From the NCBI GenBank assembly GCA_004292605.1, contig RDXK01000103.1, forward strand, positions 1 through 38,831: a stretch of DNA of 38,831 nt, in the 5' to 3' direction. The position numbers and the translations under genes are program-made. Positions 9,394-18,782 of the stretch are shown here, one piece after another. The notes beneath the pieces were generated by a model. The model was given only the letters and a program-made list of their open reading frames with translations, was not told the DNA's origin and made no database searches. This DNA comes from Bacteroidota bacterium. GTDB taxonomy: Bacteria > Bacteroidota > Bacteroidia > Chitinophagales > Chitinophagaceae. How positions within the stretch are numbered: position 1 is the first letter of the stretch; each line of letters opens with the position of its first letter.

Positions 9394-11700
9394 TTACTTT
9401 ACGGCGAATGATACTGAGAAAATGGAACCGTTGTTGTACTGATAGGTACTTGCCCCCTTGACCTGTTTTGCTAATTTACTTACAATCCGCAGCCCTAAAC
9501 TTTGGGCCTTTTCTAAACTAAAATTGTTAGGCATACCTACCCCATTATCGGAGTAAATGAGCGTATACATTTTTTCTTCGGTTTGTTTTAAACTAACTTT
9601 TAATTGTAACTCATTGTTGGTGGGCTGAGCATATTTAAAACTATTAGTGGCCAGTTCATTTATTATTAAACCTAATGGCAAGGCTATTTCTATATCCACA
9701 TAAAATTCGTTTAAGGCATTAATAATGTTTAATTGTTGATCAGGCTTCTTAAAGGCAGCGGCAATTTGTTTGAATAACTCGTCGATAAAACGACTTAATT
9801 CAATGGTGCTTATATCGTCGTGCTGGTACAACTGTTGGTGTAAAATAGCAATGCTTTGTACCCTGCTTTGTCCTTCTTCGAAAGCTTGCTTGGCAGTATC
9901 GTTGGTAAGCCGCATACTTTGTAATTCGAGTAAAGAACTAATAAGTTGCAAATTATTTTTTACACGATGGTGTAGTTCCTGCATCAATATTTTTAAATGG
10001 TCGCTTTGTTTGGCAATTTGTATGTTAGCCAATTTTTGTTTTCTGTAGTTGATAAAATAGGTAACCGAAAAAGTAATTAAACTAATTAACCCTAACAACA
10101 ACAACCACCTAATTAGTTTTTCGTTTTTTCTATTTTTCAGCATTAGTTCATTTTCCTGAGCCAATACCTTGTTTAAGGCGAGTTGGTTTTTTTCTTTGGC
10201 ATCAGCGATAGCAATTTTTTGGTTGTATTCTAAGTTTATTTTTTGTTCTTTAATCTGTTGCTCAAATTGTAGTTGCTGTTTTTCCTTTTCAGTTTTTGCA
10301 GCTGCTTGCTTTTGCTTGTATTCAAACTCTAAGACTTTTAAGGCCAATTCTTTTTGGTAGGCTAATTCTTTTTTTTCTTGTTCAGCCTTGGTAATGGCTT
10401 CTTTTTTATCGAAATCATATTGCATTTTGGCCTTTACCAGTTGCTCTGTATTGTCGGCATTAATCATACTATCGTTGTACTTAAAATATTGGTTGTAGTG
10501 TGTAAATGCATCCCGCCAATTACCGGTTAGGCTATCTAACACTATGAGTTGCCCATAGCATTCTACAATGTTCTCTTTCGACCCTAATTGATGGGCAGTA
10601 ACCAATGCTTTATCTAAATATTTTTTGGCGTCGTCGTATTTTTTTAATCGCATACAAATACTTCCTAAAGAATACATGGCTCTGTTGGCTCCATGTTCAT
10701 CACCAATTTCTTCACTCAAATTCAAAGCAGTGGAATAACTTACAAATGCACTGTCGTGTTGATTATGATTTTCGTAAATGGTTGCTAAATTGAAATGGGT
10801 TACGGCACACCCTTTTTTATCGCCAATGGCTTCTTTTATTTTCAATGCCTTTCCGTAAAATACAATAGCTTCAGGATAGTTTCTTTGCTTTTCATACGTT
10901 ATACCAATATTATTGTAGCAAGCTGCTATGGCTTTTTTATCGCCTAGTTCAATATTGTATTGCAAAGATTTTTCATAGTTTTTACGTGCATCTTCTAAAT
11001 TGCCTTGCTTATCGTAAATAATACCAATGTTTAATAAAGAAGATGCAATGCTCCTCACCTCTTTAATTTCTTCACGTATTTTATATGCGGCTAAATAGTT
11101 TTGTAAAGCACTTGGATAATCGCCTTTATAAAAATTAGCAATACCAATATTGTGGTAAGCCATAGCTGCACCAGATTGATCGTTAATTTGTTTTTTAATA
11201 GTTAGTGCCGATGCAAAACTTTCAATGGCTTCATTATATTTCCCTTTGTTTATTAATAAGAGTCCCATCATTATATTGGCATCTGTAATTCCTTTTTTAT
11301 CATTTAACTCGCTGCGTATTTTTAATGCTGTTTCAAAATATTGTAAGGCTTTATCGTTATTTCGTTTAATGTAGTATACCAAACCAATATTATAATTACT
11401 AGTAGCTTCTAAGGGCTTACTATTAATTTTTTTTGAAACTTCTAATGCTTGCTCACCATATTGTAAAGCCTTATCGTAACTACCTATATTTCTTAACTCG
11501 TTACATAAATTGGCCAATACTTTAGCTCGTACGGTATCACTTTTATCGTAACTGGTTTTGTTTATTTTTGTTCTTAAAACATCATCTTGTTGTAAGGCAT
11601 TTAATAACGAGTCCACTTTTTTTTGCTGTGCAAATACAACGCCGGTAAAACCAAGCATAAAAAACAATAATATAAATTTAGCGTACATAATATTTTTCAT
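9394..11700 (-). CDS. Sensor histidine kinase with N-terminal TPR repeats, one TM helix and HisKA_2/HATPase_c
   Basis: Signal-like N-terminus, multiple TPRs (YNNIGITYEKQRNYPEAIVFYGKAL), TM segment WLLLLGLISLITFSVTYFI, H-box MQELHHRVKNNLQLISSLLELQ, DNGVGMP / GLRIVSKLAKQVKG. Confidence 0.93.
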   Translation of the reverse strand: MKNIMYAKFILLFFMLGFTGVVFAQQKKVDSLLNALQQDDVLRTKINKTSYDKSDTVRAKVLANLCNELRNIGSYDKALQYGEQALEVSKKINSKPLEATSNYNIGLVYYIKRNNDKALQYFETALKIRSELNDKKGITDANIMMGLLLINKGKYNEAIESFASALTIKKQINDQSGAAMAYHNIGIANFYKGDYPSALQNYLAAYKIREEIKEVRSIASSLLNIGIIYDKQGNLEDARKNYEKSLQYNIELGDKKAIAACYNNIGITYEKQRNYPEAIVFYGKALKIKEAIGDKKGCAVTHFNLATIYENHNQHDSAFVSYSTALNLSEEIGDEHGANRAMYSLGSICMRLKKYDDAKKYLDKALVTAHQLGSKENIVECYGQLIVLDSLTGNWRDAFTHYNQYFKYNDSMINADNTEQLVKAKMQYDFDKKEAITKAEQEKKELAYQKELALKVLEFEYKQKQAAAKTEKEKQQLQFEQQIKEQKINLEYNQKIAIADAKEKNQLALNKVLAQENELMLKNRKNEKLIRWLLLLGLISLITFSVTYFINYRKQKLANIQIAKQSDHLKILMQELHHRVKNNLQLISSLLELQSMRLTNDTAKQAFEEGQSRVQSIAILHQQLYQHDDISTIELSRFIDELFKQIAAAFKKPDQQLNIINALNEFYVDIEIALPLGLIINELATNSFKYAQPTNNELQLKVSLKQTEEKMYTLIYSDNGVGMPNNFSLEKAQSLGLRIVSKLAKQVKGASTYQYNNGSIFSVSFAVK

Positions 11701-11702
11701 TT

Positions 11703-12143
11703 TTAAATTGGGAAAAAAAGCTCACTCGCTTGTTCAGGCCTATGTAAGTAATACAAGCTCGCCGATTTGCATAGTAGGTAACTAATGTATTGATTTGGTA
11801 GTAGATGTTCCAAACCGTTTTGTTCAATGATATTGATGCAAAAATCTTGGTATAGTAAGGTAGAATCGTAGTCGTTCTTTCGTATAAATGAATGGAATAC
11901 AAAGGTGTAGCCCATTAACTTTTGTACAGGTGTTAATTTATTCTTACCACAAACATCGGCAAACCTGTTGGCTACTTGATCTAACTTTCCGGCATTAAAA
12001 AGTACAATAATTTCTTTGGCATACTGTTCGCCAGATTTGTATGCTTGTTCGGCCTGCGTTTTTGTATAGCTACCGTTTTGCATGCAGCCCACGCTTAACA
12101 GAATTACCCATACTATTTGCCAAACCCTATACAACGGTTTCAT
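11703..12143 (-). CDS. Small predicted lipoprotein, translationally close-coupled to the histidine kinase
   Basis: Lipobox-like VILLSVGC; stop TAA (11703-11705) lies 2 nt before the kinase ATG (11698-11700). Confidence 0.7.
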   Translation of the reverse strand: MKPLYRVWQIVWVILLSVGCMQNGSYTKTQAEQAYKSGEQYAKEIIVLFNAGKLDQVANRFADVCGKNKLTPVQKLMGYTFVFHSFIRKNDYDSTLLYQDFCINIIEQNGLEHLLPNQYISYLLCKSASLYYLHRPEQASELFFPI

Positions 12144-12283
12144 GCATTACAATATACACCGTCATTTTCACCAAAAAATAATTCTGTTTAAAAAAGATGG
12201 TCAAATAATTTTCTACTAAGGGTACAACTGGTGCATCACCCATATTGCTGAAACAGACTACTGCAAATTATTACGAGCTCTGT

Positions 12284-12357
12284 TTAGGCGAATGATTCAT
12301 TAGGGCGAATGATTCGTTAGGGCGAATGATTCGTTAGGGCGAATGATTATTCGCCCC
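12284..12357. repeat. 17-bp tandem repeat TAGGGCGAATGATTCGT (about 4 copies) of short palindromes CGAATGATTCG, ending in a GGGCGAAT/ATTCGCCC hairpin
   Basis: Copies at 12284 (variant), 12301, 12318, 12335; final copy reads gggcgaat-gatt-attcgccc. Confidence 0.85.
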
Positions 12358-12361
12358 AACG

Positions 12362-12390
12362 AAAAGCCCCACCAAAATGGCAGGGCTTTT
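12362..12390 (-). terminator. Rho-independent-like terminator 3' of fusA
   Basis: AAAAGCCC...GGGCTTTT inverted repeat; a second hairpin ggcgaat-attt-attcgcc at 12399-12416. Confidence 0.7.
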
Positions 12391-12420
12391 TATAATTGGG
12401 CGAATATTTATTCGCCAATA

Positions 12421-14571
12421 CTAATCTTCTACTTTTACTTTTCCTTTGTTTTTAGCTATCACTTCCTCAGCTACGTTGTTAGGAGCTGGGTTGTAATGAC
12501 TAAACTCCATGGTAGAAGTAGCACGACCGCTAGATAATGAACGCAATTGCGTTACATAACCAAACATTTCGCTTAATGGTACTTTGGCTTTAATCACCTG
12601 TAAGTTGGCACGGCTATCCATACCTTCTAACATACCACGACGGCGGTTTAAATCGCCTGTAACATCACCCATGTACTGGTCTGGTGTTAACACTTCTACT
12701 TTCATAATAGGCTCTAGCAAAGTAGCTTTTGCTTTTCTACCCGCTTCACGGAAGGCTGCACGTGCACACAATTCAAAACTCATAGCATCACTATCCACAT
12801 CGTGGTAGCTACCATCAAATACACGTACTTTCATATCACGTACTGGGTAACCAGCCAAAACACCATTGGTCATAGATGTTTCAAAACCTTTTGTAATGGC
12901 CGGTACAAATTCCTTAGGAATAGAACCACCAAACAAATCGTTTACAAACTGGAAGCTCTTACCCTCGTTGGCTGCTAACCACTCTTCATCGGCAGGACCT
13001 AAATCGAACTGGATATCGGCAAATTTACCACGGCCACCAGATTGTTTTTTCAATACTTCACGGTGAGTAACCGTAGCATGGAAAGCCTCTTTGTAAGCCA
13101 CCTGAGGAGCACCTTGGTTAACTTCTACTTTAAACTCTCTACGCATACGATCGATGATGATTTCCAAGTGAAGCTCACCCATACCACGTAAGATGGTTTG
13201 TCCGGTATCTTCATCGGTATTTACACGCAATGTAGGATCTTCCTCTACCAATTTAGCAATAGCCATACCCATTTTATCTACGTCGGCCTGGGTTTTAGGT
13301 TCTACTGCTATAGCAATTACTGGCTCAGGAATAAACATATTTTCTAAGGTGATAGGGTGCTTTTCATCGCACAAAGTATCACCAGTTTTAATTTCCTTGA
13401 AACCTACCGCAGCTGCAATATCACCCGCTTCAATAAAATCGATGGGGTTTTGCTTGTTAGCAAACATTTTCATGATACGGCTGATACGCTCTTTTTTACC
13501 AGAACGTACGTTCAATACGTAAGAACCAGCATCTAAATGACCAGAATAACAACGGAAGAACGCTAAACGACCAACGAAAGGATCGGTCATAATTTTAAAC
13601 GCCAAAGCCGCAAATGGTTCTTTAGCATCTGCCTTACGAATAATTTGAGCACCAGTGTCTGGGTCGGTACCTACTGTATCTTCAATATCTACAGGACTAG
13701 GCAAGTATCTACAAACCGCATCTAAAGCAGTTTGTACACCTTTGTTTTTAAAAGAAGAACCACACATCATTGGTACAATGCTTAAGTCGATACAGGCTTT
13801 ACGAATAGCTTCATGCATTTCTGCCTCGGTAATGCTGTTAGGATCGTCAAAGAATTTTTCCATCAAATTCTCATCGTATTCAGCTACAGCTTCTACCAAG
13901 TTCTGGCGCCACTCGTTGGCTTCTTCCACCATATCCCCGGGCACTGGAATTTCATCAAAGGTCATACCCTCGGTTTCCATATGCCAAATAATACCTTTCA
14001 TTTTAATCAAATCTACCACGCCTTTGAAGTTATCTTCAGCACCAATAGGTAATTGTAAAGGCACGGCTTTAGCACCCAACATTTCTTTTACTTGGTTTAC
14101 CACCATTAAAAAGTCGGCACCGCTTCTATCCATTTTGTTTACAAAACCAATACGTGGTACTTTGTAACGGTTGGCTTGGCGCCAAACAGTTTCACTTTGT
14201 GGCTCCACACCATCTACGGCACTAAAAAGTGCAATCAAACCATCTAACACACGCATACTACGTTCTACTTCCACGGTAAAATCTACGTGGCCCGGAGTAT
14301 CGATGATATTAAAGTAATAACTTTTTGTATCGGCTGTTTTTACACCTTTATCTGTAGGGAAATTCCACTGGCAGCTTACAGCAGCAGAAGTAATGGTAAT
14401 ACCACGTTCTTTTTCCTGCTCCATCCAGTCGGTAGTGGCGGCACCATCGTGTACCTCACCAATTTTGTGAATCATACCTGTGTAGCGTAAAATACGCTCG
14501 GTAGTAGTGGTTTTACCGGCATCAATGTGTGCGGCAATACCAAAGTTGCGTTGAAATTTCAAGTCCGCCAT
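12421..14571 (-). CDS. fusA: Elongation factor G
   Basis: [55 protein letters not shown]; full length 716 aa. Confidence 0.98.
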   Translation of the reverse strand: MADLKFQRNFGIAAHIDAGKTTTTERILRYTGMIHKIGEVHDGAATTDWMEQEKERGITITSAAVSCQWNFPTDKGVKTADTKSYYFNIIDTPGHVDFTVEVERSMRVLDGLIALFSAVDGVEPQSETVWRQANRYKVPRIGFVNKMDRSGADFLMVVNQVKEMLGAKAVPLQLPIGAEDNFKGVVDLIKMKGIIWHMETEGMTFDEIPVPGDMVEEANEWRQNLVEAVAEYDENLMEKFFDDPNSITEAEMHEAIRKACIDLSIVPMMCGSSFKNKGVQTALDAVCRYLPSPVDIEDTVGTDPDTGAQIIRKADAKEPFAALAFKIMTDPFVGRLAFFRCYSGHLDAGSYVLNVRSGKKERISRIMKMFANKQNPIDFIEAGDIAAAVGFKEIKTGDTLCDEKHPITLENMFIPEPVIAIAVEPKTQADVDKMGMAIAKLVEEDPTLRVNTDEDTGQTILRGMGELHLEIIIDRMRREFKVEVNQGAPQVAYKEAFHATVTHREVLKKQSGGRGKFADIQFDLGPADEEWLAANEGKSFQFVNDLFGGSIPKEFVPAITKGFETSMTNGVLAGYPVRDMKVRVFDGSYHDVDSDAMSFELCARAAFREAGRKAKATLLEPIMKVEVLTPDQYMGDVTGDLNRRRGMLEGMDSRANLQVIKAKVPLSEMFGYVTQLRSLSSGRATSTMEFSHYNPAPNNVAEEVIAKNKGKVKVED

Positions 14572-14642
14572 AATAGTCGGGTTATTTGTATTTAATATTA
14601 AACAAGTAAACGAAAAACGGAAAAACCCATTTTTTCGAGCCG

Positions 14643-14650
14643 CAAAGGTA
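14643..14650 (-). promoter_or_regulatory. Bacteroidota -7 element (TACCTTTG) upstream of fusA
   Basis: Minus strand TTACCTTTGCGGCTC; TTGGC about 22 nt upstream. Confidence 0.55.
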
Positions 14651-14804
14651 ATAATAAACGGCTACTAAATGCCAATTAAAAATTTATTTGAAGTTGGCGG
14701 TAGCTGGTAGGTAAACTAGCGAAGAAAACCCTACAGTGTCAATATTTTGTAAATATTTTACCGTGTAAACAACCTTCTATGGCCCATTGCGTTGTTTTGA
14801 ATGT

Positions 14805-15560
14805 ATGAACTACTTAGAAAACTTACAGGAGCAGCTACAGCCCTATCGCCAGCAATTATTGGCCCATCCGCTGTACCCCCAACTAAAAACCAAGCAGCAT
14901 TTACAAACCTTTACACAGCACCACGTATGGGCCGTGTGGGATTTTATGAGTTTACTAAAATCGCTTCAGCGGCACCTTACTTGTGTACAAGCACCTTGGG
15001 TTCCGGTAGGTAGTGCCAATACTCGATTTTTAATTAACGAAATTGTTGTGGGTGAGGAAAGTGATGTGGATGAAGAGGGTAATCGTATCAGTCATTTTGA
15101 ACTCTACCTACAAGCTATGAAGGCTTTGGGTGCTAGCACAGCTGCTATAGAACAATTCATTGTATTGTTACAAAAAGGTACGCCCATAACGCAAGCTTTA
15201 GCCCAAGTAAGTTTACCCGGTAATACCCGAGCGTTTGTAAACTATACATTTGCCGTAATAGAGCAACCGGTGCATGTGCAAGCTGCGGTATTTACGTTTG
15301 GCCGCGAAGATTTGATACCCGATATGTTTACACAACTGCTGCAACAACTTTCTGCCGAAAACCCAGCGGAATTGGGCATTTTAAAATATTACATTGAGCG
15401 ACATATAGAAGTGGATGGCGGCCACCACAGCCAGCTTGCATTACAAATGGTGGAGGAATTATGTGGCAACGATGCGGAAAAATGGCACCACGCTACCGAA
15501 GCCAGCATTAAAGCATTGGAAATAAGGTACCAATTGTGGAGTGGAATATTACTTGCTTAG
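14805..15560 (+). CDS. DUF3050 family protein (heme-oxygenase-like fold)
   Basis: MNYLENLQEQLQPYRQQLLAHPLY...FTQHHVWAVWDFMSLLKSLQ...YYIERHIEVDGGHHSQLALQMV; listed ORF starts at TTG 14787, ATG 14805 preferred. Confidence 0.8.
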   Translation: MNYLENLQEQLQPYRQQLLAHPLYPQLKTKQHLQTFTQHHVWAVWDFMSLLKSLQRHLTCVQAPWVPVGSANTRFLINEIVVGEESDVDEEGNRISHFELYLQAMKALGASTAAIEQFIVLLQKGTPITQALAQVSLPGNTRAFVNYTFAVIEQPVHVQAAVFTFGREDLIPDMFTQLLQQLSAENPAELGILKYYIERHIEVDGGHHSQLALQMVEELCGNDAEKWHHATEASIKALEIRYQLWSGILLA

Positions 15561-15791
15561 GGGGGGTGAATTGGTTCTTGCCACCCGAACTAGAGCGTTT
15601 TCAATATAATGCATACACCTAAAAAATAGTGGTAGACGGTTGATTATTGTATTGGCAATTAACTAGTCGTTACAACATTAACTATACAAAATGGGAATTA
15701 ACCCAAAAAACTTGTCTGGCTCAAATAAAAATAAAGGTGTGCATACCAACTGAAATACTTAAAACGTAGGCTGGCCAATTGAAACTAAATG

Positions 15792-16571
15792 TCATTTTAA
15801 GTATAACAATAATTCGGCTAACTCTTTGCTAAGCAATGGTTGCCTCACTGGAACTTGTGTTAAACGATTAACAAAATTTTCGTACTGGTCATCTTTTTTA
15901 CGTAAGTAGTGCTGAGATTTTTGAGTTGACAAATGAGCGAGTTGCATGATGATAACACTGCTTTGGAATGCCGATTCTGATAAATTGTAGGTAGAATATG
16001 CAGGAAAACAGCTTGTTGAATCTCTGAGCGGAAGCTTAATATTTAAAACATGCTTATTAACGTTATTGGATAACGGAACAATAATACCTCCTTGAGCAAA
16101 ATGGAATATTTGAATTGAGGTAGGCTGCAATTCTCTAACAGTAACTATTTTGAAAGCACCTAAACTATCAGAAATGACAAATAATTTGTTATTAAGCGTA
16201 ATAACAAATCGAAAATCGTTCGCTCTTCTTGGTTCTATTTGCCCATTAATGAAAACAGAATCGTACGGTTGAACGAGGCGATAAGATACAGAAATACCAG
16301 CATTGGTTAAAAAAAGGGTATCATTTGGTGCAAAAGCAAATTTTATGCTACCGCCCGGCAATTGTGACCATTTACCATAGCCAAAGGAAGTTAGGTAACT
16401 ATTCGAGAACCTTGTATAAACAAAAGTAGAATCTGGTTTTAAGTACCACCACTGTTCTTCTTCAGTATAACTTTTATTAGTGTACAACCCTGCCATCGAC
16501 GATTAAGCGTACACACCGTGGCTCAAAGCTATTAACAAAGTACAAGCAATAAATTGTCTTAAATTTTTCAT
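15792..16571 (-). pseudogene. Secreted protein gene interrupted by one in-frame TAA (16503-16505) at the signal-peptide cleavage junction
   Basis: In-frame upstream ATG at 16571: MKNLRQFIACTLLIALSHGVYA*SSMAGLYTNKSYTEEEQWWYLKPDSTFVYTRFSN... Confidence 0.75.
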
Positions 16572-16812
16572 TGTTGAATATTAATGGTTACTCAAATGGT
16601 TTCCCAATGGTGTCAATGTCGTTTACAGTAAGCACATTACAACCGCATAGTTACCTCACCTCACAAACAATATATTGGATTCTTTCCGCGTCAGTTACTG
16701 TAAAGTTATAAACATTATTCTGTCCATTGTTCTTACGAATATTATATTTTTACAATGTTTTATAGCGTAGTTCAGCACCAATCAGGCAAAACAACTTAAA
16801 AATGAAAATCCC

Positions 16813-16820
16813 TACTTTTG
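16813..16820 (+). promoter_or_regulatory. -7-like TACTTTTG 4 nt before the antitoxin ATG; possible leaderless start
   Basis: cccTACTTTTGtagtATG at 16813-16827. Confidence 0.4.
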
Positions 16821-16824
16821 TAGT

Positions 16825-17043
16825 ATGAAGTTAGCGTTGCAATATTTGAGTGACACAAGTGGTAAAACACTAGCCGTTCAACTGCCTTTTACCGATTGGG
16901 AAAAATTATTGAATAAGCTCAGCAAGTATGAGCAAGCGTTACAATTGAAGAGTGATCTAATAGAAGCTTATAAGCAAGCAACTATTCTTAAAAATTCAAA
17001 AGGGCAAAAACAAACATTGAAAGAATTTTTAAATGAGATTTAG
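16825..17043 (+). CDS. Putative antitoxin of a type II TA module
   Basis: 72 aa ORF overlapping the RelE-like toxin start by 11 nt. Confidence 0.7.
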   Translation: MKLALQYLSDTSGKTLAVQLPFTDWEKLLNKLSKYEQALQLKSDLIEAYKQATILKNSKGQKQTLKEFLNEI

Positions 17044-17365
17044 CGTTATCCCAACTGATAAATTCAAGAAAGAAGCTAAACGACTCATTAAAAAATTTCC
17101 TTCCTTAAAAGCTGAGCTAGTTAGTCTTTCAGATGCACTAGAAAACAACCCTAGCATTGGAACTCCTTTAGGTAATTCCAGTTTCAAAATAAGAATAGCT
17201 AGTAAAAGTAAAGGGAAAGGGAAAAGTGGTGGTGCAAGGGTAATAACCTATTTGGTAACGCAAAATATGGAAGTATACCTTCTTACTATCTACGATAAAT
17301 CTGAGTTTGAAAATATTGATGACAAAACCATTAAAACCATAGTGGAAGGTTTGCAAGTAAGGTAG
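17033..17365 (+). CDS. RelE/ParE-superfamily toxin-like protein
   Basis: MRFSVIPTDKFKKEAKRLIKKFPSLKAELVSLSDALENNPSIGTPLGNSSFKIRIASKSKGKGKSGGARVITYLV...VYLLTIYDKSEFENID. Confidence 0.8.
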   Translation: MRFSVIPTDKFKKEAKRLIKKFPSLKAELVSLSDALENNPSIGTPLGNSSFKIRIASKSKGKGKSGGARVITYLVTQNMEVYLLTIYDKSEFENIDDKTIKTIVEGLQVR

Positions 17366-17510
17366 ATAGGCGAACCACCAACACAAGGTTTTTTAAAAGT
17401 TGGGTATAGGGATGACGCCCCGCCTATCTGCCTCCTATTTTACCCGCCGTTCTAGCTCGCATGTATGCTAAGAAGCAACCTACTAAGTATAATACTGGAA
17501 TAATATTTGT

Positions 17511-17572
17511 CCGCTATTCCAAATATTCCAAAGGGCATGTGGAATTAAGAATGAAAGGGATTTCTAGATCCC
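17511..17572. repeat. REP-like dispersed element copy 1
   Basis: ccgctATTCCAAATattccaaagggcATGTGGAATt; near-perfect inverted repeat, matches copy 2. Confidence 0.6.
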
Positions 17573-17626
17573 CCTAACGATATTTTATACGAAACTTACC
17601 TTCAGCAAACCATTACGTGTTCAGTT

Positions 17627-17934
17627 TTAATCAGCACAACTACCTAAAAAGTAATCTTCTTTTTTTCTACTAAAGCGGTTAATCTTTTTGGAAGGTAAAT
17701 TGTTTTTTAGAATATGAACAAGTACCAATTGTTCGCTTTTAATTATCAAATCAAGATGATTGCACATAATTACCCAAGCAAATATCTTCGGTTTTTTTTC
17801 GCGTTGGCAACATTCAAGGCTTTCAAGTAGGATATCGAGTATAACTTACCTGTAAATACATCTAGCCATTGATTCACGGTAAATGTTACAAAATACAATG
17901 CAAACTGGTCTTTAATAATATAAGCAAAATCCAT
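17627..17934 (-). pseudogene. Degraded REP-associated tyrosine (Y1/IS200-like) transposase remnant
   Basis: MDFAYIIKDQFALYFVTFTVNQWLDVFTGKLYS (frameshift near 17836) DILLESLECCQREKKPKIFAWVIMCNHLDLIIKSEQ; the expected NHxH reads NHLD. Confidence 0.75.
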
Positions 17935-18057
17935 TATAACGAATTATGATTACGTAAGATATATTAAAAATCGATTTTTATCCATCATTCTACATGCACT
18001 GCGGAACACATCGAATAACAAAATACCAAAGGACAGATTGACTAGAAACTGTCGCTT

Positions 18058-18210
18058 TTACTCTGGTTTTATTTTCATAACCTTACCATCACGAATAACA
18101 ACAAGTACAGAGTTCTTCTGTTTTTTATATTCAATTAGTTTTTCATATACTTTTTCAAGTCCCACCAGTATTTTATCCCTTAACTCTAATTGTTTTTCTA
18201 CAGTTGTCAT
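18058..18210 (-). CDS. 50-aa small protein, ATGA-coupled partner of the zeta-like kinase (not in ORF track)
   Basis: MTTVEKQLELRDKILVGLEKVYEKLIEYKKQKNSVLVVIRDGKVMKIKPE*; its ATG overlaps the kinase TGA (18207-18210 = tcat). Confidence 0.75.
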   Translation of the reverse strand: MTTVEKQLELRDKILVGLEKVYEKLIEYKKQKNSVLVVIRDGKVMKIKPE

Positions 18211-18782
18211 AACGTTTTTTTTAATTCGTTAAATTTAATTTCATCAAGTATTGATAATTTTCCATCGACTGTTTTCTGTGCAGTTAATTCATGTTTTCCA
18301 AATGAATTATCAAATAACAATGCACCATCAACAATGGGTAAGTAAATGTCGACTAGATTCTTGAGACCCCTTACATATCGTCTTTCAATTACATCTTGGT
18401 CAATATTATGTCCGCCTTCCATAACCCTTGTCTTTACACGCTCTTTAGCTAGTTCTACATTTTGAAGCCAAAAAAAGAGCAATGTTGTAGTGTAGCCTTT
18501 CTCTTTTGCACTAATAACCATACTCTTATAACTTTTCGTTGATAGGGTTGTCTCGAAAGCGAAACTCTCACCGTTTCGTAGTAATTCATTCACACGGCGT
18601 AGCATGATTCTACCAGCTTCAAAAGCCACTGTTTCCGGCTGAAATGGAGACAGACCCCTTGCAATTTCGTCTGCATTTACAAACTCTTTGCAAAAAATAA
18701 TTTCAGGTAATATTGTAAATGATGCCGTTGTTTTACCCGCACCATTACAACCTGCGATTATATAAAGATTCTTCTCCTTCAT
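18207..18782 (-). CDS. Zeta-toxin-like P-loop kinase / AAA-type ATPase
   Basis: Walker A IIAGCNGAGKTTASFTILPE; FVNADEIARGLSPFQPE; SFAFETTLSTKSY; 191 aa. Confidence 0.82.
   Translation of the reverse strand: MKEKNLYIIAGCNGAGKTTASFTILPEIIFCKEFVNADEIARGLSPFQPETVAFEAGRIMLRRVNELLRNGESFAFETTLSTKSYKSMVISAKEKGYTTTLLFFWLQNVELAKERVKTRVMEGGHNIDQDVIERRYVRGLKNLVDIYLPIVDGALLFDNSFGKHELTAQKTVDGKLSILDEIKFNELKKTL

Noticed and set aside
12284-12348. 17-bp tandem repeat considered as a CRISPR remnant
   Set aside because: No spacers; head-to-tail palindromic units fit REP-like/terminator-associated repeats better.
13655-14167. 170-aa plus-strand ORF opposite fusA
   Set aside because: Antisense shadow of a strongly supported EF-G gene; no recognisable domain.
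18038-18232. 64-aa plus-strand ORF
   Set aside because: Opposite the ATGA-coupled 50-aa minus-strand ORF, which has better context and composition.
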